A stretch of DNA of 64,000 nucleotides from Plantago ovata (taxonomy: Eukaryota; Streptophyta; Magnoliopsida; Lamiales; Plantaginaceae), in NCBI GenBank assembly GCA_028274465.1, contig CM051457.1:47772362-47836361 (forward strand), read 5' to 3'. Under the pieces are notes generated by a model that was given only the letters and a program-made list of their open reading frames with translations, did no database searches and had not been told where the DNA came from. A program made the translations under genes and the position numbers. Below, piece by piece: positions 44,853 to 58,628 of this stretch; positions within the stretch are counted from its first letter, which is position 1; every line of letters starts with the position of its first letter.

Positions 44853-47800
44853 TTATTGAGGTAGTTCAATCAATCCAAGATTGTACCTTAGCATTGCAAA
44901 CCTATTATCTGGTAGGGGCTTGGTAAAGATGTCAGCAAGTTGATCATCAGTACCTACTTTTACAACCTCAATGTCTCCTTTTTCGACATGATCTCTAATG
45001 AAATGATATCTAATATCGATGTGCTTTGTCCTTGAAATGGAACTTAGGATTTTGCGTGATAGCAATAGCACTTGTATTATCACAAAAGATTGGTGTTTTC
45101 TTTGCAGAAATACCATAATCTCTTAATTGTTGCTGAATCCATAGAATTTGTGTTGTGCAACAACCAGCCGCAATGTATTCAGATTCAGTGGATGAATTAG
45201 CAACATGTTTGCTTCTTGCTGAACCATGATATTAATCTAGTACCTAGAAACTGACAAGTTCCAGAAGTACTTTTTATATCAAGAGTTGATCCTCCATAAC
45301 CAGCATCAGAATAACCAACCAATTCCAATCCAGAATCTTTTGGATACCATAATCTAACATTGACTGTACCTTTGATATATTTCAGTATCTTAAGTGCCTT
45401 TTTGTAGTGTGATTCTCTTGGATCATATTGGAATCTTGAACACACACAAACAGCATACTGAATGTCAGGTCTACTTGCTGTTAAACACAACAATGAACCA
45501 ATGAGCTTCCTATACTTGTGTTCATCAACACTCTTATCATGTTTAGTATAGCCCAATTTGGTACCAACACTCATAGGGATCTTTTCAGGTTTTTCTTCCT
45601 CTTTGATCCTGAACTTTATGAGCAATTCCTTTGCATACTTTGCTTGATTTATGAATATTCCATCTTTGAGTTGCTTGACTTGCAATCCTAGGAAATAATT
45701 TAATTTACCCATCATACTCATTTCAAACTTGTCAAGAGTTTGGCAAAATCATCACAAAGTTGCTTGTCCTTAGATCCAAATATTATGTCATCCACATAAA
45801 TCTGGACTAAGAGTATTTTACCATCATGGTTCATGGTAAATAAGGTTTTGTCAACTTCACCATTCTTGAAACCATTATCCAGCAAGAACTTAGCTAAGGT
45901 AGCATACCAAGCTCTTGGTGCTTGCTTTAGACCATATACAGCTTCCTGAAGCTTGTATACCATCTTGGTTTCTGAGGGAAGTTCAAAGCCAGGGGGTTGT
46001 TCCAAGTAGACTTCTTCAGCAAGTTCACCATTTAGGAATGCACTTTTAACATCCATTTGATAAACAATGCTGATTTGAGGTGAACTCGTCAGCAGGCACA
46101 AGAAGTTGCATAGTTTCAACAACATCCGGAGCAACCGCGTCTTTTGCTGGAAATTCTTTATCATGAACTATATTTATCTTGTCATGACTTGGGGGAGGAG
46201 AGTCATTGTCATAATCTTCATTTAGTTCAATTGATTTGAAATTTCTAGCATCAGATTCAGTTCTTTGCTCGTGTATGAGTAACTTTTTCATACAATCTGA
46301 TATTTCTTCTTCAGCAGGAACTCCTTGTGACTTTTCATAGAATGCAACATGCACTGATTCTTCGATCTTTTGTGCATTTTTATTGTAAACTCTATAAGCT
46401 TTACTATGCAAGGAGTAACCAAGAAATATCACTTCGTCTACCTTTGGTTGAAATGTTCTTAAGTATTCTCTACCAAGAACAAAGCATTTGCAACCAAATA
46501 CTCTTAGATGGGTGATGTTAGGAGGTCTTCCAACAAATACCTCATAGGGAGTTTTGTTGTATTCCTTAGTTATCAAACATCTATTTTGAGTATAGCAGAC
46601 GGTATTAATCGCTTCAGCCCAATAAGCTTCACTTATTTCAGTGTCAGAAAGCATCGTTCTAGTTGCTTCCTTAAGGGTACAATTCTTCCTTTCAGCAACA
46701 CCATTTTGTTGAGGTGTCCTTACTCAGGATAACTGATGTTGTATGCCTTTTGAAGTGCAATACTCAGTTATGTACTGGTTTACAAAATCAGTACCATGGT
46801 CTGTTATTATGACTTTTACCTTGTCATTTTTCATGACTTCAAGCTTATTCAGTAAGTTAGGTATTTCAGTCCTTGTTTCAGACTTGTGCTTGATAAATAC
46901 TACCCAAGTGAATCTTGAATAGTCATCTACCACCACCAGACCATACTTCTTACCAGCATAGCTTGTTGAAGAAGATTCAAACAAGTCCATGTGCAAGAGT
47001 TGTAAAGGTTTTGTAGTTGATGGTACTGCCTTATTCTTGAAAGAAGATTTGGTTTGCTTTCCTTGCTGACATGCATTGCAAACACCATCCTTCTTAAAAG
47101 TAACCTTAGGTAATCCAACTACAAGTGCCTTTTTAGATAGCTTATTCAGCGTCTTGAAGTTTAGGTGACTTGTTCGTTTATGCCATAACCATGCTTTTTC
47201 AGCAAGGCAATCATGATCTGAGACAAGGCATTTTTCAACGATTGCTGAAGACCAATCTACAGTATACAAACCTCCTGATCTTCTAGCAACCATAATAACC
47301 TTATTTGTCTCAAAGTCTATAAGTTTACATTCATGACTTTTGATTTTGATTAAGTAACCTTTGTCAGCGAATTGACTCATGCTGAAAAGGTTAAACTTAA
47401 GATTTTTGACATAAAGAACTCCAGAAATGGTAAGGCATCCTAACTTCACGTCACCATAACCTTTAGTAGAACCAAAGCCTCCACTAGCAAACCTTATTGT
47501 TGGACCTTTAGACCACCGTCTATAGTTTATAAGGTTTTTCTTGTTGTCCGTCATGTGCTTTCCACAACCACTGTCAAAGTGCCAAATTGCGTTGTTTGTC
47601 TCCGTGGCTGAAGTCTTCACAATCAAGAGCAAAAAAGTTAATTATCCAATATTGGATGTCCATTAACATGTTCAAGAAAGCGTCCAATGGAAACACAAGT
47701 CTTCAGTTTTTCAACTTTGACTTGTTTTCTACTTGTTGAGGAACTAGAAGGTTTTGAGCCGAAAGACTTTTGATCATTGCTAATCACGTCCACTTTCTGA

Positions 47801-49198
47801 TGTGGTGTCTTGCTTGGTTGACCTTTTTGCTGAACATACTTTTCAGTAAGTTCTTTTCTGGCAAGGTTCCTTCTAGTCCTAGCGTTTTGATTTTTGTCAG
47901 AACTCTTAGGCTTTGTTTTGTTCATCTCTTTTAAGTATCATTGATGACTTTGCTTATACGTACTCATGAAAAAGTTGACTTTGCTTGGTTTTGAAACCAA
48001 GTCCACTTTTCGGAGAATCCTGAGCTTTTGTCTCAGCAACCTTACTTGATTCAGGTTTGTCAGCAAAGGTCTTCTGATTACTTTTAGTAATCTTGCCTTT
48101 TGACTTAACAAATTGCTTTTCAGCAACTTGTTCGGCGGAATGCTTTATAGCATCCTCTTTCTTAATAGTTTGCTTTTCAGCAACCTGTTTACCTTTTAAA
48201 GTCTTGTTACTTTGAGTAGCAATAGCGGACTTTACGGTCGTAGGAACTTGATTGCATATTTCAGCAACCTTAGATTGGCAAATCTGATAGAGTTCTGGTT
48301 GACCACTATCACTTGTACGAACAAAGGTAATAGGTGATTTGTCTTTACTCAAGATTATTACATCATCACCTTCATACATGGCACCTAAACCTTCTTTCTG
48401 AGATGGATCTCTCAGATAAGAGTTTAGTTCAGTCAGCGTGTTACTCGCATCAGCATAAGATTTGAAATTGATTTTCGTCATTTTCATTTCTTGTATTGCA
48501 GCAAGTAACTTTAGAATTGAGGATTGATACTCTTCCAATTCTATTGCCATTTGAGAATTCTTCTCTGTAGCTTCAGCAATTATCTTTTTAAGATGCAATA
48601 TTTCAGCATCTTTCTTTTCTGACTCTTCTTTCAGCAATACATACTTTTCAGTAATTTGCTTAGTCAGAGTTTCAGCATTCAGTAGTTTCTCTTGCTGTTT
48701 TCTCAGAGTTTTCTCAAATCTTTCGATTTCTCCTTGAATTTTATCAAGGCCAATATCTTCTTCACTTTCTGAGTCAGAGTCAGAGGTTGGACAATTTACC
48801 TGACCGGCCATGAGGCAGAATTCGTAGTTTGACACATCTGGATAAGCTTCCATAGCTATTTCACAAACTTCCTTGCCAATCTCTACATCAAGAGTGGCTT
48901 CTTCTTCTTCAGTGTCTGAACTCTGTACCTCACTGTCTTCAGAACTAGTATCAATGCAAAGCGCATCGATTTTTGCTTGAAGCTTTTTCTTTTCTTCAGC
49001 AATCAAAGCCCTTTTGAACTTCTTCTTCTTTTCAGCAGATTTTCCTTTCAGCAAAGCACAATTTGCTTTGAAGTGTCCAGGCTTTTTGCAATAAAAGCAT
49101 AGATCATTGCCAACTGCTGGTTCTTCAAAAGAATTTGCTTGCTGAGCTTGCTTGTTCAGCGAGCTAGCATCATTCTTGTATTTATGGTAGTTGTTACC
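44853..49198 (-). pseudogene. Sirevirus F gag-pol remnant
   Basis: Copia gag-pol homologous to 34052-38683. RNase H, RT, integrase and protease motifs are all recognisable. The gag side includes an extra segment of about 250 residues (within 47954-49054) with heptad-like Leu/Ile/Lys/Glu sequence (EIERFEKTLRKQQEKLL) that A lacks, resembling the extended Gag of other Sireviruses. It ends in the gag region at the LTR of element G. The gag N-terminus and 5' LTR must lie beyond the right edge. Broken at several points and missing part of pol. Confidence 0.85.
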
Positions 49199-50767
49199 TG
49201 TTGGTCCCTTTAAACAATAAGAAAAGACTAGAGGGGGGGATGAATAGTCTTTTCAAACTTTCGTCGTTTAAAAACTTTCTCAGCAAGGGCTTATTACTTT
49301 TCAGTAATGAGTTTGCTGATACTTAACTTTCTCAGCAAGTACTAGTTACTTTTCAGTAATGAGTTTTACTGATACTTAAATTCAGAGAGCGGAAGTCTTT
49401 GTACAATAAGTGCTTTATCAGTAAGTGATAGTTTCAGCAAGTGAGCAGAGTGACAGTGTACAGATAGATATGCTTTGCTAAAAACTAAATGCAGTAAAGT
49501 AAATAACACAAACACTTTTATAGTGGCATCTGAGAGTGGCGTAATCTCTCAACTAATCCACTTTGTCCTTTCTAGGACTGAATCCACTAAGATAAGTTTG
49601 AGGTTCCTTACAACACCTATGTAGAGCGATTCAACAGAAACCAAAGCACACTTGCTTCGTTTCCAACCTAACTAAAGAACGAAACCTTGTTCTCCACCAA
49701 ACTTGGGACTTATAATCAACAACACTATGCTTGATTAAGTTCCCCCTGAATTTCACGCCTGAAAGGGTGTTTTTTTTCAGTTAGATAGGTTTGGGATGAG
49801 ATAACTTGATTTTAACTTATTCAACTACAACAAGTAATCTAAGAAACAAAACTTTGAATACTTTGCAGTAAACAAGTTTGATTGTTTCTGGTGTCAAGAC
49901 TTGTTCTTGTTCGAAAGAAAGAACACTTAACTAATTTCTTAGCCGTGAATGTTCTACTTCTTCACAAGTAGCTTTTTCAAGCTTTAAGTCTTGGAACGGA
50001 TCAATGGCAGTGAAGAGTATAGAAGGGTTTGAGTGTTTAAGCACAAGTGAGAGTTTGATCACGTTGTTGACACACTTCAACTCTTTGCCGGATGACTTCT
50101 ATTTATAGTGAATCAAGGGAGCCGTTTGAATTTTGAATTCTAAGGCTTTGTTCCTTAACATGTCACTATCTTGCTTTTGTACTTTCAGCAACGTCCTTTA
50201 TTTGTCTTCTAGTCTTCATGTTCTTCGCGTGCTTACTTTGCATTTAATGTTCATTTGAATGAAATTCAAATATGAACTTTGGAGCGCAAATGCAAGTACT
50301 TTCAGCAAGGAGGTCACATATGTATTTCAGCAAGTGGTCAGTCTCAGTTTCAGAAAGCACAACCTACTCTGTCATATAGATTTTCACTTATGCAAGCTGT
50401 TGCTGAAGTTTCCACTTTCTGAGCAACATGTGCCTTTGTAGATACCATCTTCAGAAATCTTCTTTAGTCTTCCGTCTTCGAATTCTTCAAGTTTCTGAAC
50501 GGTTCTAATGCTTCAATAGTTTGTTTGTGTAAACAAAGTACATCATCAACAAATGCTTCAATAGGTTGTTTTTCTTTTCAGAAAACAAGATACATCATAA
50601 GCGGTTAAAGCACCTAACTAGTACCTAATCTAAGCCTTCAGCAAACGTTCCTCTTTTACAATGTCCTTTAAAATTCTAAATTCCTATGGACCTTAAGAGT
50701 ACTAGTTACTGGACTTTCCTTAATTTAGCATGGTTAATTGCTCATCAAAATTACAAGTTTCCTAACG
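49199..50767 (-). mobile_element. Sirevirus G 3' LTR
   Basis: 1569 bases, TGTTGGTCCC to CCTAACG on the plus strand, with a TATA box at 50100-50107 (minus sense). It is inserted into the gag of element F, with left flank TTACC. A polypurine tract follows at 50768-50782. 50783-51030 is untranslated. Confidence 0.9.
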
Positions 50768-51030
50768 AATTTCCCCCTTTTTGATGTTAGCAATCCATGG
50801 CTAAATTAATTGTTACCCTTTTAGAGGTTTCTGATGTTGAATAAATCAGTTGATTAATGCAAGCATACTTGAATAATAAAACAATAAGCATAAGTATATT
50901 TCATAATCAAAAACCAATAAGAGTCAAAAGCTTTTATTGCTGATAGTTATCTTTCAGTAAGATTACATGAAAGTTCAGAGATAACTACACAAATCAGCAA
51001 ACAAAAACAAAGAAAGCTTTTACAAGGGAC

Positions 51031-54000
51031 TTAAGCTATTCCAGCAGAAGATTTCCTCAGAATCTCCCTTACACATTTCTCAGCAAGCGCAGAAAATTCA
51101 ACACAGTCCTTTTCGTAATCTTCAAGTAGCTTACAGACTTCAAGCTGAATGATCCTTGCATTTTTGCAGGCGGTATAATGATGGTTTTCACCATTCATTT
51201 CTTTATAGTGCAGTACCCACAAGTGGATGCCCCAATTGCTTGCATGGAGAAGTTGTGTATCTGAAATTCCCTTGTTAGCATGAATCTTTCTTAACCAGAG
51301 AAGATCTTCTTCTTGATCCTTGGCAGTGAGATAAAAATAATCATAAGGAATCAATACATATTTCTTCGTTGACATCTTGGTTAAAGGGTCAGAGTAGTAA
51401 GCAACATCGATTGGTTTGATTAAATCGGGCTCTTGCTTCATTAGCTTGCCAATAGATGTTCTTCTTACCAAGACTTCAAGATTCAGCCATCTTGCAGCAA
51501 TGTTTCTTGGGTAGGGAGGAGGATCCCTTTCTTTTCTTTGAACTTTTAATTCAATCCAAGTGTACATTTGATTCAGTACAGCAGTTGGAAAGAAATCATT
51601 TACCAACACATCTTCCAGCTTTAAGATCCAGCAACCATGAACGTTTCTGATCACATTTTGAGTTGTTTCCTCATTGCTGGTCTTTGTATATTCAATGCCG
51701 GAGCCAATGGCAATGCTGGCTAGCCTCTTTTCACCATGTCTTTGCCTTCTTCTTGACTTTGCATTTTCTTGATCTCTTACTGAAGATCTTGAGTCAGAAG
51801 AGAAATGTTTTGAGTGGCCAGAAGCAGTTAGGGCTGTGATTGGTCTAGCTCTTATTGCTTGAGCTATTGTTTGATTGTCATCATCATCATCATCTTCATT
51901 CAGATCTTGATGACTCTCAGTGTGACAGTATTCATGAGTTTCAGCAGATGTACTTCTCCTTTTTGGATTTGCTGAATTTATCTCAGAATCTATTTCAGCT
52001 CGTATCTTAGAACTTTGCTCTCTTTCAGCAAGAGGTTCTATTGGAGGTGGACTAGGCATAATCAATGGCGCTTCAGCAGGGGTTTTCTTTATTGAAGATT
52101 TTCTTTGTTTATCTTCCCCCTTAGACATGGATTGCATCATTGGGTGAATGTGCAGAGAGAAAAATTCATTGCAATTTTCAGCAAGTTTGCTTAGGCTGTT
52201 GTACTTAAGAATTATTCCTTACTGATCAGCAGTCAGCTTGGACATTTCTTCTTTAATACTCACCAAGTTCTCCTCATGTCTGCGCTCATTGTTGACTTTT
52301 TCTTCAATGAAAGTCTGAGTCTTTTTCAATGCAGTCTTTGCCAGTTTGAGTGCATGACTGACATCTTCTTCATAGCTTTTATGATGTAGACTTATGTCTT
52401 TCTGAGCTATTGTAAGAGAATTAGTGCGTTTCAGCACAGTAGCCAGTATTTTGCCTATGTCAAGCGGACTCTCAGCAAGTAGTGCCTCGTCCTCTTCTTT
52501 GCAGGCTTTGTGAAGTTCCATTAGTGCCTTAATTCTTGGAGAAAAATCCTCAACACTAGGGAACGACACTAAAGAAGGAGTTAAGGAATGAACTTTTGAG
52601 CTCAGTAGCGAATTGATCATCATTTGTCAGCAAACGGCATCTTATATCATCTCCTACATCATTTTCATCATCAGGAGGTGGAATTGTAACCACTGCGCGT
52701 TCAGGTTTCTTTGTTAGATCTTCTTCGTTTGCTGATAGATCTTCTTCGTCATCAGATTCATCAAGGCCAGCAACCTTGGTTCCTAAATCTGTAGCTTCAT
52801 TCACTTAGGTTGAGTGGTTGTTGAGGGCAACTCTTGAGACTCAACAACTGGAGTTTCACCAGTAGTAAGTGGAAGGGAGGGGACTTTCGTGTGCTTCACC
52901 CCTGAATATTGAGGAATGTCTAGATTCTGCGTATGCCTTGCATGAATCTGTAGACTGTTTTGAAGTAATCTTTGATAATCTTCATCCATTTCTTCATCAC
53001 CAAGGTTTGGTTCAGTGACCTTGGCATCGAGTAAAGTTAACTCGACATCATAAAGCTTACTTTTGCCTAATTTCATTTCAGCACGCTTTCTGGCGTACTC
53101 TTCTTCAGTTTCAGCAACTTGTTCAGTTGCTTGAGTACTTGTCTCAGCAGGAGCAGGATTGGATTCTTGTTGCTGACTTGTTGTGTGATCAGCTTGCTGA
53201 TTTTCAGTATCATAACGTTCAGTCTCAGCAACTGTCAGTTTAAGTCCACCAGCATCAGGACTAGGACCTTGATTATCATCATCGTCATCCTTTTTGTCCT
53301 TAGAATCTTTGCCTTCATCATCACTTGGATCTTTGGGAATGTTCTCATCCTATTCTTCTTCATCATCGTCCGTCAGTATGACAAACTCAATATGTTTGTA
53401 CATTGCTGCACTTGTAACTTCCTCTTCCACATTGATTTTGTGGGGATCAGCCACCACGGGTACAAATGAACCCTTGAGCATCACTGCTTGTTCAGCTGGA
53501 GAGGCACTCTTGAATTTAGCTTTCATATTCTCTCTGATTGGAGCAATCAGACTGGAGCTCACAAGCTGAGAATATGTCAACTCTTCTGGAAGTATGGAGT
53601 GCACAAACGTCTCGAGTTTCAACAGAGAAAGTCTATTTTTCTCGTTGGACAGATGAAGGTGAAGATCAGAAAAGTCCATCCTTCTGTACCTTTGCCAGTT
53701 GCTGATGGATTTAGCAACTCTAGTCAAGGTAGTTCTCTTGAAGTTCGAGTAAAGTTCCTCTGAACTTACTTTCAGATCTTCAGTGATGTGAACCACTTCA
53801 GTGGTCTCCTTTTGAGCCTGAAAAAGAATAAAATTAAGTTCAGGAAGGTTTTGGAAAATAGTTTTAGAGTCAAAAGCTGGGACATGATATACCTGTTGAA
53901 GTTCAGCAAGCTCATGTTTCACACTTTGTTATGCTGGTACTATTTCCATTGCTTCAGGAGCTTGAGAAGCATCCTTGAATTGTTCATCCTGAAATAATTT

Positions 54001-56245
54001 TAAGTTAGATACAAGTACTAAGTTTTCAAAATTAGTTGAATTACCAAAAACTTCATCTACGTGCAGAACAGGAATTGTGGATTCTGGTGCAGAAGTTTCA
54101 GCATTCTTCTGACTTGTATCCTGAGAAGTCTGTAAAGAAATAATTATATCAGCAAAAGAATGAGTTTCAGATAGTGAAGTTTTGCTTATGTCTGAGTTAG
54201 CTACCTGCTGAAGAAGGGCAGGTGGTGACTCAGTTCATTCAGCAATGACAGCTTCTTCATTATCTTGGATTTATTCTTCAGCAGACTTCTTTGCTTGCTC
54301 TATTTGAGAAGGCTGTGCAGATTCAGCAATCTCCCTTGTCTCTGAAATGACAAGTTGAGCAGAGACATCTTGACCTTTGAGTTCACTGCTGGTCATGAAA
54401 ACATCTACTAATTTGTTGGAGTTGTCATCAATCTCCAAATCCATTTGCTAGCTCAGTTCTGTCAGCACCAGCTGAACTTTGTCAATGGATGTTTTCGGTG
54501 AACTAGGTCCAGTATTCTCAGCATCACGAGATGCGTCGTCGAATAATGTCTCTTGTGGTGTTTCATCAATCTCTGGGTCTTGAACCATTGCAGTCTCAAC
54601 AACTGGTTCTTCAGCAATTACAGTTTCAGTAACTGCGGTTTCAGCAACTTGATGAGTTGCTTGTTCAGCAACCATCTTTTCAGCAACATCAGCAAGTGCC
54701 ACGTTTCTTAGATCAACAACAATATCACTTGCTGGTTCCAGAGTGTAGTCATCTAGATTATCTACAATGTAGATATCTGGGATTGGGGCTGGAATTTCGT
54801 TTCCACTGCCTTGTTGTCTTATCTCAGCAGATGTACCAACATTTAGTTGATTGTTGAAGGCTTCTGCACACACTTCAACATTGCTAAAGGCTTCCGCAAG
54901 CACTTCATCAACATCTACTAGAGTGGCTTGTGTTTCAGCAACTCCTAGAGTATCATCCGAAAAATAATGGACAATTGAACTGACTTTCGAGCCAGTGTTT
55001 TCTTTCTTGGGTGAGTCTTTGTCCGTTTCTTCTTGGGGATGGGGTCAGCTGATGACACTGCAGTTTGAGTGTCATCATCAGCTTTCCTCTTTTTCTTCTT
55101 GGATTTCTCCAGTTTCTTTTCAGCAGCAGCATCTGCAGTAGTTGCATTTTCAGCAATGGTTGTTGTACACGTACCTTGTTGATCACCATCTACAGCAGTT
55201 TCATCAACAACATTTGCAGTTGTTGGAATCTTGTCTTGCTGACTGGTGGTGACAACATCTGCAGCTGTTGTATACCTTTCTTGCTGACGTGTGCTGACAA
55301 CATTTGCAGCTGTTGTCTTCTTTGATTTCTTGTCAGCAAGCTTAGGTCCATTTTGCTTGTAGAAGGCTCTTCCCACATTGCATACTAATTTCTTAATCGG
55401 CAATGGGTTTTTCAGCTGAATCCTGAAGTGTTCAAGGATATAGCATATTTTTAGTCCATACATGACTGGGAAGGTAGGTGAGACCTTGTTGTCTTCAACC
55501 TTGACCTTAAATTTAGTAACACAATCAACAAGTCTGTTGAAAATGTACTTTGCCCAGTTGAGCTCAGTTTTGTTCTGATGTATATGCATCAGCAGCGGCC
55601 ACCTTCTCAAGCCTACTTGGTCAATTCCTCCAACTTAGGAGTCTAGGACTTTGATTAGTAGCAGAGCTACTAGACCAAGTGAATGGCAGAGATGCTTCCT
55701 TTTTACGTGCTTTGTCCAAGTCACGGAAGCAATCTCTCCTTTCTTCATTCTCTCGTTTCTGACATCACTGTAGAAGGCTTCAATTTCTTCATTAGTGGCA
55801 GTGATGTCATCTTCAGTTCCAGTAGTTGGAATCTGAAAGATGTTGGCCAAATCAATCCATTTCAGGATGATTTGCACACCTTGAACTGTGGTAGAAATCA
55901 CTTTTTCAGTGACTCCTTGTCCATCAGTCAAAGTCTGGATTTCTGCATTGTTGTAGAATTCCATGGCGTCTAACATACTCACTTTCTTAGGGCGAGCAGT
56001 TATGAAGAAAAGAAGGCCTTGTTGTTTTATCAACTCCAGTGCCTCTTCATTTTCTCCATCTAATTCTTGTTCATAGAAGTATCTTATATACTTCTCTTTG
56101 GCAAATCCGCCACATTGCATCATCTGTTCACACTTTAGAGTGTCAAGATATGCAGGCGGCATGGGTCTCTCCGTTATGCGGTCGTTCCAGCACTGTCATC
56201 TTTCAATGATTTTGAGGTCTTGGAGGACTGTCTCTTTGGGGCCAT
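51031..56245 (-). pseudogene. Sirevirus G ORF2
   Basis: Begins MAPKRQSS at 56245 and is homologous over its whole length to 18283-23452. It has the N-terminal block (KEKYIRYFYEQELDGE, HVKRKHLCHSLGLV), an acidic low-complexity middle and the C-terminal block (NVHGCWILKLEDVLVN, LIPYDYFYLTAKDQEEDLLWLRKI). One intron-like segment is at 53818-53892. It has a single copy of the TTGETPVVES unit that is repeated three times in H. A TATA box lies upstream at 56386-56393. It is broken at several points. Function is unknown, and no membrane segment was seen. Confidence 0.75.
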
Positions 56246-56784
56246 TTCTTATATAGCGGTAGAAGTGTACGAAAAATATTAACTTGCTTTTTGACCGGAA
56301 GTACAGTGAATTCAGGCACAGGCTATAAAAATTTGCAGAGAAAGGAAATGTGAGTTAAAGAATTTTGTCTTTCTCTAACTCTTTGTTTATATAGTATCTC
56401 TGGTGTGCAAGAAGCTCAAACGATTGTGAGTTCTCAGCAAGGGTAAATCAGAGATTCAATAGAGTTAGTGGAGCCTTTGCATTAAATGCGTAGTGGTCCA
56501 CTAACAAAAACCGCCAGAGCACTCTTTCTCTTTGTAATATTAACCGTCAGAAAAAAAACTACTTTAAATCAATGGCCACAATTGTATTTCATGTCATGAT
56601 TAACAGCGAGTTTATCTGTGCCACGATTAACGTCACAAATTGATTTTACCTAGATTTATGGGATTTGATTGCTTGCTGAAGTAAACAAGAATCTTTTCAG
56701 CGAATTTGGGTAACAAACCTTGATATTTGCTGAAAGTTCCCCCTTAATCAAATATCTCTTATTTCCTTAAATTAAAAGACATTT

Positions 56785-57155
56785 CTGAGTTCCCGTCTCA
56801 GTAAATTCTTTTTATTTTGAGATATCTTTTGGTAAAATCTAAGAAGTGTGTTTGCTCTTTGCTGAGTTCCCGTCTCAGAATTTTCCTTTGATACTTGAAT
56901 ACCTGTTTCAGTATCTTTGATTGTCTGGATGCCCGTGTCAGCAATCCTTATGGTTTTTCTCTTACTGAGTGCCCGTCTCAGCAAGTGATCAAGTTTCCTA
57001 ACAAATACCCGTTTTGAAGGAATTACTTGCTGAATGCCTGTTTCAGCAATCATGTAGTGAACTATCATTTCTTTTGAGAAGAAATCAGTGGAAGGAGCTT
57101 TTAATTATGTAAGCATACTTTGGCTTGTTGAATGCATGTTTCAGCAATATGCCAA
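56785..57155 (-). other. Stem-loop array of Sirevirus G
   Basis: Stem-loops at 56785-56801, 56862-56878, 56890-56915, 56919-56946, 56965-56981, about 56996-57012, 57027-57049 and 57120-57155. The spacing and constant loop match A and F. The array lies directly downstream of the pol end (about 57174) in sense direction. Confidence 0.8.
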
Positions 57156-57173
57156 TTGTATTCCTTACTATTG

Positions 57174-58628
57174 AGGTAATTCAATCAATCCAAGGTTATA
57201 CCTTAGCATTGCGAATCTATTATCTGGGAGGGGCTTGGTAAAGATGTCAGCAAGTTGATCATCAGTACCTACTTTCACAACCTAAATATCTCTTTTTTCC
57301 ACATGATCTCTAATGAAATGATGTCTAATATCAATGTGCTTTGTCCTTGAGTGGAACTTAGGATTTTGCGTGATAGCAATAGCACTTGTAATATCACAAA
57401 AAGATTGGTGTTTTCTTTGCAGAAATACCATAATCTCTTAATTGTTGCTAAATCCATAGGATTTGAGCTGTGCAACAACCAGCCGCAATGTACTCAGATT
57501 CAGTAGATGAATTGGCAACACATGTTTGCTTCTTGCTGAACCATGATATTAATCTAGTACCTAGAAACTGACAAGTTCCAGAAGTACTTCTTCTATCAAG
57601 AGTTGATTCTCCATGATCAGCATCAGAATAACCAACCAATTCAAGTCCAGAATCTTTAGGATACCATAATCCAACATTGACTGTACCTTTGACATATTTC
57701 AGTATCTTAAGTGCCTTTTTGTAGTGTGATTCTCTTGGATCAATTGGAATCTTGCACACACACAAACATCATACTCAATGTCAGGTCTACTTGATGTTAA
57801 ATACAACAAGGAACCAATGAGCTTCCTATACTTGTGTTCTTCAACACATTTATCTTCTTTAGTATAGCCAAATTTGGTACCAACACTCATAGGGATCTTT
57901 TCAGGTTTTTCTTCCTCTTTGATCCTAAACTTTATGAGCATTTCTTTCGCATACTTCTCTTGATTTATGAATATTCCATCCTTGAGTTGCTTGACTTGCA
58001 ATCCTTGGAAATAATTCAATTTACCCATCATACTCATTTCAAACTTGTTTGTCATGAGTTTCGCAAAATCATCACAAAGTTGCTTGTCCTTAGATCCAAA
58101 TATTATGTCATCCACATAAATCTGAACTAAGAGTATTTTACCATCATGGTTCATGGTAAACAAAGTTTTGTCAACTTCACCTTTCTTGAAACCATTATCC
58201 AGCAAGAACTTAGCTAAGGTATCATACCAAGCTCTAGGTTCTTGCTTTAGACCACATAAAACTTTCTTAAGCTTGTATACCATCTTGGTTTCTGAGGGAA
58301 GTTCAAAGCCAGGAGGTTGTTCAAAGTAGACTTCTTCAGTAAGTTCACCATTTAAGAATGCACTTTTAACATCCATTTGATAAACAATGAAGTCATTGTG
58401 AGCAGCAAAGGCCAAGAAAAGTCTAATTGCATCCAATCTTGCAACTGTTGCATAAGACTCATCATAGTCCAATCCTTCAGTCTGACAGTAACCTTGAGCA
58501 ACTAAACGTGCTTTCTTCCTTGTTACTTCACAAGACTCACTCAGCTTGTTTCTGAACACCCACTTTGTACCAATAACTTTCTTGCCTTCACAAAAGGTAA
58601 AATTTTCCAGAATTTGTTCCTTTCAAAT
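57174..58628 (-). pseudogene. Sirevirus G pol remnant (RT and RNase H)
   Basis: Reverse transcriptase ([31 protein letters not shown]) and RNase H ([21 protein letters not shown]) are recognisable. The remnant ends where the LTR of element H begins. Protease, integrase and gag would lie to the right of H, outside the window. Broken at several points. Confidence 0.87.
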
